Shown here: positions 50,344-58,653 of the stretch, piece by piece
How the letters are laid out: each line of letters begins with the position of its first letter
Position numbering within the stretch: the stretch's first letter is position 1
Origin: an uncultured Clostridia bacterium
GTDB lineage: Bacteria; Bacillota; Clostridia; Christensenellales; Aristaeellaceae
Direction of reading: 5' to 3'
Length of the DNA: 64,000 nucleotides
Assembly: GCA_934630705.1 (NCBI GenBank)
Contig: CAKTWP010000001.1
Location: 62,001-126,000 of the forward strand
Notes under the pieces: generated by a model
What the model was told of the DNA's origin: nothing
Databases searched by the model: none
The model's input: only the letters and a program-made list of their open reading frames with translations
Translations under genes and position numbers: made by a program

Positions 50344-51840
50344 ATGATGAACAAGCGGTATCTGGTGGCTCTGGATCAGGGAACCACCTCGTCCCGGGCC
50401 GTGGTGTTTACGCTGGAGGGCCACATGGTGGCCTCGGCGGCCCGGGAATTTCCTCAGCATTATCCCCGGCCCGGCTGGGTGGAGCATGATCCCGGAGATA
50501 TTCTTTCCTCCCAAATTGAGGCTCTGCGCGCCGCGGTGCGCAAGGCGGGCATTCCCGCTCAGGAAATCGCCGCCATCGGCATCACCAACCAGCGGGAAAC
50601 CACCCTGGTGTGGGAGCGGGAAGGGGGCCGGTGCGTCCATAACGCCATCGTGTGGCAATGCCGCCGCACGGCGGATATGGTGGAGCAGCTGGTGCAGAAG
50701 GGCTATGGCCCCATGATCCGGGAAAAGACCGGGCTGGTGCCGGACGCGTATTTTTCCGGCACCAAGCTCAAATGGATTCTGGATCAGTTGAGCCTGCATG
50801 CCCGGGCGGAAAAGGGCGAGCTGTGCTTTGGCACGGTGGATTCCTTCCTGGCTTATAACCTGGTGGAAGGCCATCCCCATGTGACGGACGCCACCAATGC
50901 AGGCCGCACCATGCTCTTTAACCTGCATACCCAGGATTGGGACGACGAGCTGCTGGCCATGCTGGATATTCCCCGGGCCATGCTGCCCCGGGTGGTGGAC
51001 ACGGCGGAAGTGATCGGCGTACTGCGGGGAGACATTATCGGCGCGCGGGTGCCCGTGGCCGCGCTGGCAGGGGATCAGCATGCAGCGCTGTTTGGCCAGG
51101 CCTGCTTTGAGGAAGGCATGGTGAAAAACACCTATGGCACCGGCTGCTTCATGCTGATGAACGCGGGCCAGAAGTTCAAGCTGTCCAATGCCGGGCTGAT
51201 TACCACCCTGGCCTGGCGGCTGAACGGCAAACCAACCTACGCCTTTGAGGGCAGCGTGTTCATGGCAGGGGCCACCATCCAATGGCTGCGGGACGAAATG
51301 AAGCTGATTACCACGGCGGCAGAAAGCGAAAGCGTGGCCCTGTCCGTGCAGAGCACCGGCGGGGTGTATCTGGTGCCCGCCTTTGCAGGGCTGGGCGCGC
51401 CTTACTGGAACATGTATGCTCGGGGCACGCTGGTGGGCATGACCCGGGGCACAGGCCGGGCGCACATCGTCCGGGCGGCGCTGGAATCCATTGCCTATCA
51501 ATCCCGGGATCTGTTTGCCGCCATGACCAAGGACTGCGGCAAGGAAAGCGCGGCCCTGCGGGTGGACGGCGGGGCCAGCGCCAATCAGTTTCTGATGCAG
51601 TTCCAGAGCGATCTGCTGCGGGTGCCGGTGGTGCGGCCTGCCGTGCTGGAAACCACCGCGCTGGGCGCGGCGCTGCTGGCCGGACTGGCCGTGGGCATTT
51701 ATCGGGATTTGGACGAAACGGCGGAGGGCTGGCACGTGGCCGATACCTTCACGCCCCAGATGCCCCTTTCCCAGCGGGAAGAAATGCTGCAGGGCTGGAA
51801 CCGGGCCGTAAAGGGCGCCATCGCCTGGGCGAAGGAGTGA
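50344..51840 (+). CDS. glpK: Glycerol kinase
   Basis: Phosphorylates glycerol to glycerol 3-phosphate. An FGGY kinase of 498 residues, full length. The phosphate-1 loop DQGTTSSRAVVF (about 11-22), the substrate stretch TNQRETTLVWE (about 82-92), CRRTADM, and the second FGGY signature GLGAPYWNMYARGTLVGMTRGT (in two parts, near 350-371) are all present. GGAGG precedes tandem ATGs at 50344 and 50347. No glycerol facilitator or glpD gene lies beside it. Confidence 0.97.
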   Translation: MMNKRYLVALDQGTTSSRAVVFTLEGHMVASAAREFPQHYPRPGWVEHDPGDILSSQIEALRAAVRKAGIPAQEIAAIGITNQRETTLVWEREGGRCVHNAIVWQCRRTADMVEQLVQKGYGPMIREKTGLVPDAYFSGTKLKWILDQLSLHARAEKGELCFGTVDSFLAYNLVEGHPHVTDATNAGRTMLFNLHTQDWDDELLAMLDIPRAMLPRVVDTAEVIGVLRGDIIGARVPVAALAGDQHAALFGQACFEEGMVKNTYGTGCFMLMNAGQKFKLSNAGLITTLAWRLNGKPTYAFEGSVFMAGATIQWLRDEMKLITTAAESESVALSVQSTGGVYLVPAFAGLGAPYWNMYARGTLVGMTRGTGRAHIVRAALESIAYQSRDLFAAMTKDCGKESAALRVDGGASANQFLMQFQSDLLRVPVVRPAVLETTALGAALLAGLAVGIYRDLDETAEGWHVADTFTPQMPLSQREEMLQGWNRAVKGAIAWAKE

Positions 51841-51959
51841 GGCCCAGCCGGAAGAACCGTCCCATGGCGCATCTGGGCCGATGCGGTGAAAAACGGCTTC
51901 GAGCCCAGGCGGTTTCAGGGCATGTTTTTCCTTCGAGATGCTTCCTTAATATAGAAGCC

Positions 51960-52682
51960 TTATAAAGTGCCCATGAGTTCTCCCAACGTTTCCCCGATGG
52001 GCGCGGTAAGAAGCAGGCTGGCCCGGCGATCCATGGCCGTGGGTGTGCGATTGAGCATCACGATGGGGCCGGGATAATCCGCCACATACCACGCCGCCGG
52101 ATACACGGACAGAGACGTGCCGCCGATCAGCAGCAGATCTGCCCGGTCGATGGCCTCCTGCGCCGCCTGGGTTATCTGAGGGTCCAGCGGCTCGCCATAC
52201 AGCACCACGTCGGGCTTGATAATCCCCCCGCAGGGGCAATGGGGAACGCCCTCGCTGTGCAGGATTTCTTCCATAGAAAAGAACTTCTTGCAGCGGGTGC
52301 AGAAATTCCGATGGACAGACCCATGCAGCTCGATCACGCGCCGGCTTCCCGCCGCCTGATGCAGCCCGTCGATATTCTGGGTAATCACGGCGGAAAGGAC
52401 GCCCTCCGCCTCCATCTTGGCCAGCGCCCGGTGGGCGGCGTTGGGTCTGGCATTGGGGAAGAGCATTTTCTGTCGGTAAAACCGATAAAACTCCGCGGTC
52501 TTTTCCCAGAAAAAATCATGGCTGAGAATGGTTTCGGGCGGATAGGCCCATTGCTGGTGATACAGCCCGTCCGTTCCCCGGAAATCCGGGATGCCAGACT
52601 CTGTCGAAACCCCCGCGCCGCCAAAGAAAACCACCCGTTTCTTTCCCGCCAGCATGGCCCTGAGCTGCGTTACATCCGTCAT
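51960..52682 (-). CDS. cobB: NAD-dependent protein deacylase (sirtuin)
   Basis: A Sir2 family deacylase of 240 residues, closest in pattern to class U bacterial sirtuins. The NAD loop GAGVSTESGIPDFRG (22-36), TQNIDGLH (101-108) and catalytic H120 (ELHG) are intact. The Cys4 zinc site is C128, C131, C149 and C151. The stretch GTSLSVYPAAWY binds the NAD ribose. The only close neighbour is glpK, which converges on it. Confidence 0.95.
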   Translation of the reverse strand: MTDVTQLRAMLAGKKRVVFFGGAGVSTESGIPDFRGTDGLYHQQWAYPPETILSHDFFWEKTAEFYRFYRQKMLFPNARPNAAHRALAKMEAEGVLSAVITQNIDGLHQAAGSRRVIELHGSVHRNFCTRCKKFFSMEEILHSEGVPHCPCGGIIKPDVVLYGEPLDPQITQAAQEAIDRADLLLIGGTSLSVYPAAWYVADYPGPIVMLNRTPTAMDRRASLLLTAPIGETLGELMGTL

Positions 52683-52847
52683 TGCTTCATGCGCCCCCTT
52701 TTGTGCATATTATCCTGCGGCCGGCTGCGGCTGTCAAGCCCTCCTGAATGATTCGGCCGCAAAAAAGCCAGGGGATACAACTTGTGCATAAACAAACCCC
52801 TGAATATTTGTGAAACTTTGAGGATGGCCTTTTCAGCCCGGAAACGG

Positions 52848-52900
52848 TATAATAGAACCATCAAGAAAGCAAAAGGGGATTTGATTGCAGCCCCGCTTTC
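52848..52900 (+). promoter_or_regulatory. Promoter -10 and leader hairpin of the ABC ATPase gene
   Basis: TATAAT (52848-52853) with no good -35 box, so an activator may be needed. A leader hairpin follows: GAAAGC and GGGG (52865-52878) pairing with CCCC and GCTTTC (52891-52900). The rest of the gap back to 52683 shows only a short CAGGGG/CCCCTG dyad (52761-52794). Confidence 0.5.
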
Positions 52901-52936
52901 TTCATCCCCGATCTGATTTTGAAGGAGGATTTATTC

Positions 52937-54058
52937 ATGTCTAGCGTATCTCTGCAGCACATCTATAAGGTCTATGCCGGCGGCGTCACCGCCGTGAGCG
53001 ATTTCACCCTGGATATCGAAGATAAGGAATTTATCGTTCTGGTCGGTCCTTCCGGCTGCGGTAAGTCCACCACCCTGCGCATGGTTGCCGGTCTGGAAGA
53101 AATCTCCGACGGCGAACTGTATATCGGCGACAAGCTGGTCAACGATGTGGCCCCCAAGGATCGCGACATCGCCATGGTGTTCCAGAACTACGCGCTGTAT
53201 CCCCACATGACCGTGTATGACAACATGGCGTTCGGCCTGAAGCTGCGCAAGACCCCCAAGGATGAAATCAAGCGCCGCGTGGAAGAAGCCGCCCGCATTC
53301 TGGATATCGGCTATCTGCTCAACCGTAAGCCCAAGGCGCTGTCCGGCGGCCAGCGTCAGCGCGTTGCTCTGGGCCGTGCCATCGTGCGTGAGCCCAAGGT
53401 CTTCCTGATGGACGAACCGCTGTCCAACCTGGACGCCAAGCTGCGCGTTGCCATGCGTACCGAAATCACCAAGCTGCATCAGCGCCTGCAGACCACCTTC
53501 ATCTACGTTACCCATGACCAGACCGAGGCCATGACCATGGGTTCTCGTATCGTCATCATGAAGGACGGCTTCATCCAGCAGGTGGACACCCCCCAGAACA
53601 ACTACGACTATCCCCACAACAAGTTCGTGGCCGGCTTCATCGGCAGCCCCCAGATGAACTTCTTCGATGTGAAGCTGGACAAGGAAAACGGCAAGGTTGT
53701 GGCCGTGTTTGGCGACAATAAGATCGTTGTGCCCCAGGAAAAGGTTGCCAAGCTGGTGGACGAGAGCTACATCGGCAAGGAAGTCACCATGGGTATCCGT
53801 CCCGAGAATATCGACGACGCACCCGCTTTCGTGGCCGCTCATCCCGATTCCGTGATGAATGTGCACGTGGAAGTGACCGAGCTCATGGGCTCCGAAACCT
53901 ACCTGTACTTCACCACTTCCGGCAAGGAAGAGAGCGTTATCGCCCGTGTTGATCCCCGCACCGTTACCCGTGCCCACGATGACATCAAGGTGGCTCTGGA
54001 TACTTCCCGGCTGCACTTCTTCGATAAGGATACCGAAGAAACCATCCTGCAGCGCTAA
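52937..54058 (+). CDS. ugpC: Sugar ABC transporter ATP-binding protein, MsmX/UgpC type
   Basis: The ATPase of carbohydrate importers, 373 residues. Walker A GPSGCGKST (about 39-47), Q-loop MVFQNYALYPHM, signature LSGGQRQRVALGRA, Walker B VFLMDEPLSNLDAKLR and the H-loop THD, then the C-terminal regulatory OB domains. It is a single gene with its own promoter region and terminator and no permease nearby. MsmX-type ATPases serve several importers, and two binding-protein loci in this window lack an ATPase. Codon use differs from its neighbours (more GTT, CGT and GGT), which suggests high expression. Confidence 0.96.
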   Translation: MSSVSLQHIYKVYAGGVTAVSDFTLDIEDKEFIVLVGPSGCGKSTTLRMVAGLEEISDGELYIGDKLVNDVAPKDRDIAMVFQNYALYPHMTVYDNMAFGLKLRKTPKDEIKRRVEEAARILDIGYLLNRKPKALSGGQRQRVALGRAIVREPKVFLMDEPLSNLDAKLRVAMRTEITKLHQRLQTTFIYVTHDQTEAMTMGSRIVIMKDGFIQQVDTPQNNYDYPHNKFVAGFIGSPQMNFFDVKLDKENGKVVAVFGDNKIVVPQEKVAKLVDESYIGKEVTMGIRPENIDDAPAFVAAHPDSVMNVHVEVTELMGSETYLYFTTSGKEESVIARVDPRTVTRAHDDIKVALDTSRLHFFDKDTEETILQR

Positions 54059-54071
54059 TCGCATTATCAAA

Positions 54072-54100
54072 AGCGCGAGAGAGCAATCTCTCGCGCTTTT
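54072..54100 (+). terminator. Terminator of the ABC ATPase gene
   Basis: AGCGCGAGAGA, GCAA loop, TCTCTCGCGCT, then TTTTTT. Confidence 0.95.
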
Positions 54101-54290
54101 TTTATTGCATTATTGGGGGATAAATTATATAAGCAAAACAATCCCAGAAGCACGCATTCCGGCTTTTCTGTTTGATGAACCGCTGTCCGCTGCCAAATCT
54201 GGCCGAAATTTCAAGGCAGGCGATGCAGGAAGAAATGTAGATTTTTGCGCGGCAATGTAGTATAATTTTTTGCAGAAAGGAGGGATGCCC

Positions 54291-55784
54291 ATGCGCAGAC
54301 TGGTCCAATGTCTGCTGGCGATGCTGTTATGCGCGCTGCCGCTGGCGCTGGGGCATGCCTCCGAAACGCCGGAGCCCACCCTGCGGGCGCTGCTGATCGG
54401 CTGTGATTATTTCGTTGAACAGGAAAACACCTATCCCGCCGCGGAGAACAATATTCGTCGCCTGGCCGAAACCCTCATGGCGGATACCCGAGGATACGCC
54501 CTGATCCGCACCTCTGCCAGCGCCATCGGATCGGTAGAGCAATTTCAGGATGTGGTGCAGGGTACGCTGAGAGACGCAAAAGAATCGGATATTTCTCTGC
54601 TGTATATCAGCACTCACGGGGTCTTTGACGAGGGCTCCAGCAATACCGCCGCTTCCCTGATTCTCAGCGATGGAACCCGGGAGGAATGCCTGAACGCCCT
54701 GACACTTCAGGAAATTCTGGATCAGATTCCAGGGCAAAAGGTGGTCATTCTGGATGGGTGCAATTCCGGCGCATTCATCGGCAAGGGCCTATCCGGCGGA
54801 GCGGACCGGGTGCTGTTTTGCGATTTGGATTATAAAGTGCTCTGCAGCGCCGGAGGCAGCGAAGCCAGCTGGTATTGGCAGGGGGCCGACCGGGACGCCG
54901 TGGCCAGCGGGGCCAGCTATTTTGCCACCGTGCTTTGCGATGCGCTGGGCGGACAGGGCGATTTCGCTGCGGATATGAACCACGACGGGCGCATCACCCT
55001 GTCCGAGGCCTATCAGTACATTTACGACAATTACGCCGCCTCTACCCCCCAGGTCTATCCCCAGAACGACAGCGCGTTTGTGCTTTATCAATATGACCCC
55101 GCTGCTCAGGATGTGCCCACCAAGGCCGTCACAGACATCACCTTTGCGGACACGCTGCTGTCCGCCGGGCAAAGCAGTGTGACCTTTGCGTTCACGGTGC
55201 AGCGGCAGGTGGAACTGTATTATCAGGTAGTGTATCATCAAAACGGTGCGTGGCAATTTTCCGCTGCCCAGCATTTTCAGGATGGGGAGCAGACGGATGG
55301 TACCGTGCTGCCCGGGCGGAAGGAGCGCACCCTGCGGCTGGATACCGGCGATCAGGATGCGTTTGGCTACGCGATGATTCAGTTCATTACCATGGAGGAC
55401 GGATCGCCCACCCTGCAGGGGGCGCGGCTTTTATGCATTGCACCAGCGGAAGGGCCGGTGCAGCTGGGAGTGGTGACGGATCCGGTCTTTGCCCCGGCCA
55501 GCGGACAGGAGCTATGCATTCTGGCGCAATATGACAAGCCCTGCGGCCTGACCGTAAGCATCCATAACGAGCTGGGCCAGCTGGTGCGCTACATCTGCTA
55601 TGCCACCCCCGCCCGGCCCCAGCAGCTCTCCCCTATGGCCAGCGCCTTTTACTGGGACGGACGGAAATCCGACGGCGCCCTGGCTGATCCCGGGCAATAC
55701 ACCGTGCGCGTACGCACCACCATTGCCGGGGAAACCTATGCCTGTCAAAGCGTCCCCTTTGAGCTGACGGAAAAAGAACCGTAA
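54291..55784 (+). CDS. Secreted caspase-like (C14) peptidase with EF-hand and FlgD-type Ig domain
   Basis: A 497-residue exported protein. Signal peptide MRRLVQCLLAMLLCALPLALGHA. The caspase-fold domain (about 32-275) has the catalytic pair H109 (ISTHG) and C157 (LDGCNSG), and substrate-pocket strands around GASYFATVLCDALGG. An EF-hand-like loop DMNHDGRITLSE (228-239) sits near its end and suggests calcium control. A middle beta region follows, and the C terminus (about 395-490) has the FlgD/Ig pattern YWDGRKSDGALADPGQYTVRV split over one turn. The start at 54291 is set by AGGAGG seven bases upstream. Single gene; no inhibitor or substrate gene is evident. Confidence 0.87.
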   Translation: MRRLVQCLLAMLLCALPLALGHASETPEPTLRALLIGCDYFVEQENTYPAAENNIRRLAETLMADTRGYALIRTSASAIGSVEQFQDVVQGTLRDAKESDISLLYISTHGVFDEGSSNTAASLILSDGTREECLNALTLQEILDQIPGQKVVILDGCNSGAFIGKGLSGGADRVLFCDLDYKVLCSAGGSEASWYWQGADRDAVASGASYFATVLCDALGGQGDFAADMNHDGRITLSEAYQYIYDNYAASTPQVYPQNDSAFVLYQYDPAAQDVPTKAVTDITFADTLLSAGQSSVTFAFTVQRQVELYYQVVYHQNGAWQFSAAQHFQDGEQTDGTVLPGRKERTLRLDTGDQDAFGYAMIQFITMEDGSPTLQGARLLCIAPAEGPVQLGVVTDPVFAPASGQELCILAQYDKPCGLTVSIHNELGQLVRYICYATPARPQQLSPMASAFYWDGRKSDGALADPGQYTVRVRTTIAGETYACQSVPFELTEKEP

Positions 55785-55815
55785 GGGAATGCGCTGAAAA
55801 AGCAGGAAGATGCTT

Positions 55816-56033
55816 TTGCGTCAAAAGCCCCTCCCGCAGTCTCCCGAAAATTGATTAGAATAGAGCCATGTGGATTTGATGCGCCCCAGTTTGACGAGGT
55901 AATATTCCATTATTGCCTTTACAAGCCGGGTGCATTGTCCATTTAATAAAACACTTTCATCCCCTATGGCTTTCTTGGAAAGGGGGTGCGGGGGAAAACC
56001 ATTCTTTGGCCACAAAAAAATGGTTTTCCCCCG
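55816..56033. repeat. Composite repeat, full-length copy
   Basis: The C segment TTGCGTCAAAAGCCCCTCCC (55816 onward), an eroded B hairpin (55880-55934), the linker ggctttcttggaaaggggg (55969-55986) and an A hairpin (55989-56033, CGGGGGAAAACCATT and its complement). It fills the gap between convergent genes. Confidence 0.85.
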
Positions 56034-56059
56034 GAACATACGCATTTTCTGTTTTCCCT

Positions 56060-57364
56060 TCATTGTCCAACCCAGCCGCGATACAGCGCGATGTCATAAA
56101 CGCCCTGGGCCATGCCCTCCGCCAGCAGCTGCTGATAAGCGGGCGTGGACAGCAGCAGATCCTCCTGGGGATTGGACATAAACCCCATTTCCACCAGAAA
56201 GCAGGGCATTTTCGCCCAATTATTGCCCACGAACTGGTCGTTCAGCGTCACCCGGCCTGTGCGTTCCTCCAGCGCATAGCCCACGGACGATTTCATCGCG
56301 TCCAGCAACAATTGGCCCATATGACGATAGGCGCTGGGCTTGGCCACGGCCTTGGCATAAGCAGCGTTCAGCGGGCCATAAACGGATATGCCACGCTTCG
56401 CCGCATCCCCTTCCCGCAAATCGCAGTGCAGCCGCAGCATGATATCCGCGCCGCCCTCCGCAGCGATCTGGCAGCGCTCCTGATTGGTGTGAAACACATC
56501 CTGCGTCTCCCGGGTCATCACCACGCTCGCCCCCTGACGCAGCAGTTCATCCCGCAGAGCCATGCCGATTTCCAGCGCAACGATGGCTTCCTTGCGCAGC
56601 GTTTCCACGCCTTGCGCCATGCCCGCGGTGCCGGCGGTGGAGCCGCTCAGGCCCGGGCCCAGGGGCTCGGTCACCAAACGCCCGTTTTCCTGATGCCCCG
56701 GATCAATGCAGACCGTCACACCCGTGAGCCGCCCCGGCTGTTGTGCCGGCGCTTCCGGCGGGGCATAGCCCTTGCGAATCTGCCCCTCCGCCAGCGTTTT
56801 CCCGCTGATGGACAGCACCGATACCGTCACCATCCCCCGGGCGTAAGTCAGCGGCAGAGAAAGCTCCCCGGAAAAGCGGCCCTGTTCATCCACTGGATAC
56901 ACCGGCAGCGTGCCGCTTTGCTGGCGGCTGCGATAATTCAGCAGCAGATACTGCGCGCCGGGCGCATAGAAGGCATACCCAATCCGATCGCCCGATTCGG
57001 TCAGATTCAGGGCGTTCACCGTGGCCGTGGCCACGCCGCTGAGGACCTCATAATCCGCCGCCTGAGGCAGCGTTGTCTCCCCTTGAGCAATCAGCGCCTT
57101 TTTCAGCGTGTGGGCCGTCAGCTTCACCCTTCCGCCTCCGCCGCTCAGCGGCAGCGCCACCTGGCCGGAAAACTGGCCTGCCTGCCCCTGGATCACCATC
57201 GTGCCGCTTTCCCGGTTGGTTTCATAGGTGAGCAGTGCAAAATCCTCGGCGCTGTAAAAGGAATAATCCACCGAGTACTCTCCCGGCGAAAGGGAGATGG
57301 ACTGGGCCTGGGCGGTTAACGGGCAAAGCAGCAGAAGGCAGAGCAGCAGGCAGCATTTTTTCAC
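56060..57364 (-). CDS. N-acetylmuramoyl-L-alanine amidase, secreted
   Basis: A zinc-dependent cell wall hydrolase of 434 residues. Signal peptide MKKCCLLLCLLLLCPLTAQA, a beta-rich N-terminal region (about 25-200) with two similar halves, then the Amidase_3 domain (about 215-430). Metal and catalytic residues are visible: H in VCIDPGHQ, E in LRKEAIVA, H in MLRLHCD and E in FLVEMGFMSN. It would cleave the amide bond between MurNAc and the stem peptide. It faces the caspase-like gene across a repeat copy. Confidence 0.95.
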   Translation of the reverse strand: MKKCCLLLCLLLLCPLTAQAQSISLSPGEYSVDYSFYSAEDFALLTYETNRESGTMVIQGQAGQFSGQVALPLSGGGGRVKLTAHTLKKALIAQGETTLPQAADYEVLSGVATATVNALNLTESGDRIGYAFYAPGAQYLLLNYRSRQQSGTLPVYPVDEQGRFSGELSLPLTYARGMVTVSVLSISGKTLAEGQIRKGYAPPEAPAQQPGRLTGVTVCIDPGHQENGRLVTEPLGPGLSGSTAGTAGMAQGVETLRKEAIVALEIGMALRDELLRQGASVVMTRETQDVFHTNQERCQIAAEGGADIMLRLHCDLREGDAAKRGISVYGPLNAAYAKAVAKPSAYRHMGQLLLDAMKSSVGYALEERTGRVTLNDQFVGNNWAKMPCFLVEMGFMSNPQEDLLLSTPAYQQLLAEGMAQGVYDIALYRGWVGQ

Positions 57365-57539
57365 CGATCAAGCACTCCTTTATATTTTAGAAAGAATCCA
57401 TTCAAACCGTTGAAAAAGCGCGTTCATTTTTGGAAATGAATGTAAGAGACGAAATCCCTTTCTTTTCCCATGCACATCGGCTTTTCCGATATGCCGCGTC
57501 CGTCCCCTGTATTTTATCATATTCTGACAAAATCCTCAA

Positions 57540-57568
57540 TTGCACCGGGAAATAAATTATGCTACAAT
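57540..57568 (+). promoter_or_regulatory. Promoter of the metallophosphoesterase gene
   Basis: TTGCAC (57540-57545), 17-base spacer, TACAAT (57563-57568). Confidence 0.75.
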
Positions 57569-57601
57569 GGCTTCATCAATGGAAAGCTGAAAGGAGCGCC
57601 C

Positions 57602-58477
57602 ATGAAGTACACGGCTGAAACCTATCGAAAGCCCAAAAAATCCCGGTTTCTGGGCCGTTTGCTGGCCATGCTGCCGGTTTCGTGTATGCTGCTGTATCCG
57701 CTGTATCTGGCGGCGCAGCTGGATCTGGTAGAAACGGAATACGTTTCCGCCGCCCTGCCCGCAGCGTTTTCGGGACTGCGGATTGTGTATCTGTCAGACA
57801 TCCACTTCGGCCCATACTTCAAGGAAAGCCGGGTGCGGGCGCTGGTGGCGCGGGTGAACGCGCTGGAGCCGGACGTAATCGTGCTGGGCGGGGACTACGG
57901 CGAGGATTCGGACGGGGCCATCGCCTTTTTCCGGCTGCATCCCGGCTTCAAGGCGAAATCGCTGGTGGCGGCCGTGATGGGCAATCATGATCGAACGCCC
58001 CCGGAAAGCAATCTACGCAAGCTGATGGACGCCATGGCGGCAGACGGCGTGACGCCGCTGGTGAATGATGCACTTCGGCTGCGGCGAGACGGCGCGACCC
58101 TGGCGCTGGGGGCCACGGATGACGTATACAACGGGCATCCGTATCTGGACAAGGTGGCCGAGCGGTGCGCGGAAGCGGACTTTTGCATTTTCCTGCCCCA
58201 TTCGCCGGACATTCTGCCCCAGACGTACACGCTGCCCGGCGGGCCCTTTTATCAGCTGGCGTTATGCGGCCACACCCACGGCGGGCAGGTGGCGCTGTTC
58301 GGGCACGCGGTCAAATCCTCCAGCGATTATGGGGATCGGTTCCTCTCCGGGTGGTATCATGAAAACGGAGTGGATATTCTGGTCAGCAACGGCGTGGGCA
58401 CGTCCTGGCTGCCCGTGCGTCTGGGTGCACGGCCCCAGATTCATCTGATCACGCTGAAAACGGCGGAAAAGCAGTAA
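57602..58477 (+). CDS. Membrane-anchored metallophosphoesterase (YkuE-like)
   Basis: A calcineurin-fold phosphoesterase of 291 residues. An N-terminal hydrophobic segment (LLAMLPVSCMLLYPLYLAAQL) anchors it or serves as signal. The dimetal site is complete: DIHFG, GGDYGED, GNHDRT, and CGHTHGGQ near the C terminus. In YkuE the export goes through Tat; no twin arginine is evident here. The substrate is unknown, perhaps a lipid-linked phosphoester. The start at 57602 follows AAAGGAG. Confidence 0.92.
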   Translation: MKYTAETYRKPKKSRFLGRLLAMLPVSCMLLYPLYLAAQLDLVETEYVSAALPAAFSGLRIVYLSDIHFGPYFKESRVRALVARVNALEPDVIVLGGDYGEDSDGAIAFFRLHPGFKAKSLVAAVMGNHDRTPPESNLRKLMDAMAADGVTPLVNDALRLRRDGATLALGATDDVYNGHPYLDKVAERCAEADFCIFLPHSPDILPQTYTLPGGPFYQLALCGHTHGGQVALFGHAVKSSSDYGDRFLSGWYHENGVDILVSNGVGTSWLPVRLGARPQIHLITLKTAEKQ

Positions 58478-58584
58478 CGACTTCCCCATGCGCCTCCTGA
58501 AAAGCATCCGGGAGGATGGCTTGCAGGAAAGCATCGTTTCCCGTGTATATGCGCTGCTGCTCCCGAGTCATTTCAAAATAAGCA

Positions 58585-58612
58585 TAGACAAACTTCCGCA
58601 AAATCGTATAAT
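58585..58612 (+). promoter_or_regulatory. Promoter of the DUF362 gene
   Basis: TAGACA (58585-58590), 16-base spacer, TATAAT (58607-58612). Confidence 0.65.
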
Positions 58613-58653
58613 AAGCTTGAACCACTGCTAATGCGAAAGAGAGGATGAAGCGT

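Noticed and set aside
51841..51959. A further composite repeat copy after glpK
   Set aside because: A CTGGGC/GCCCAG pairing and a ggcgcatctggg stretch are present, but the arms and core do not follow the A or B pattern well enough.
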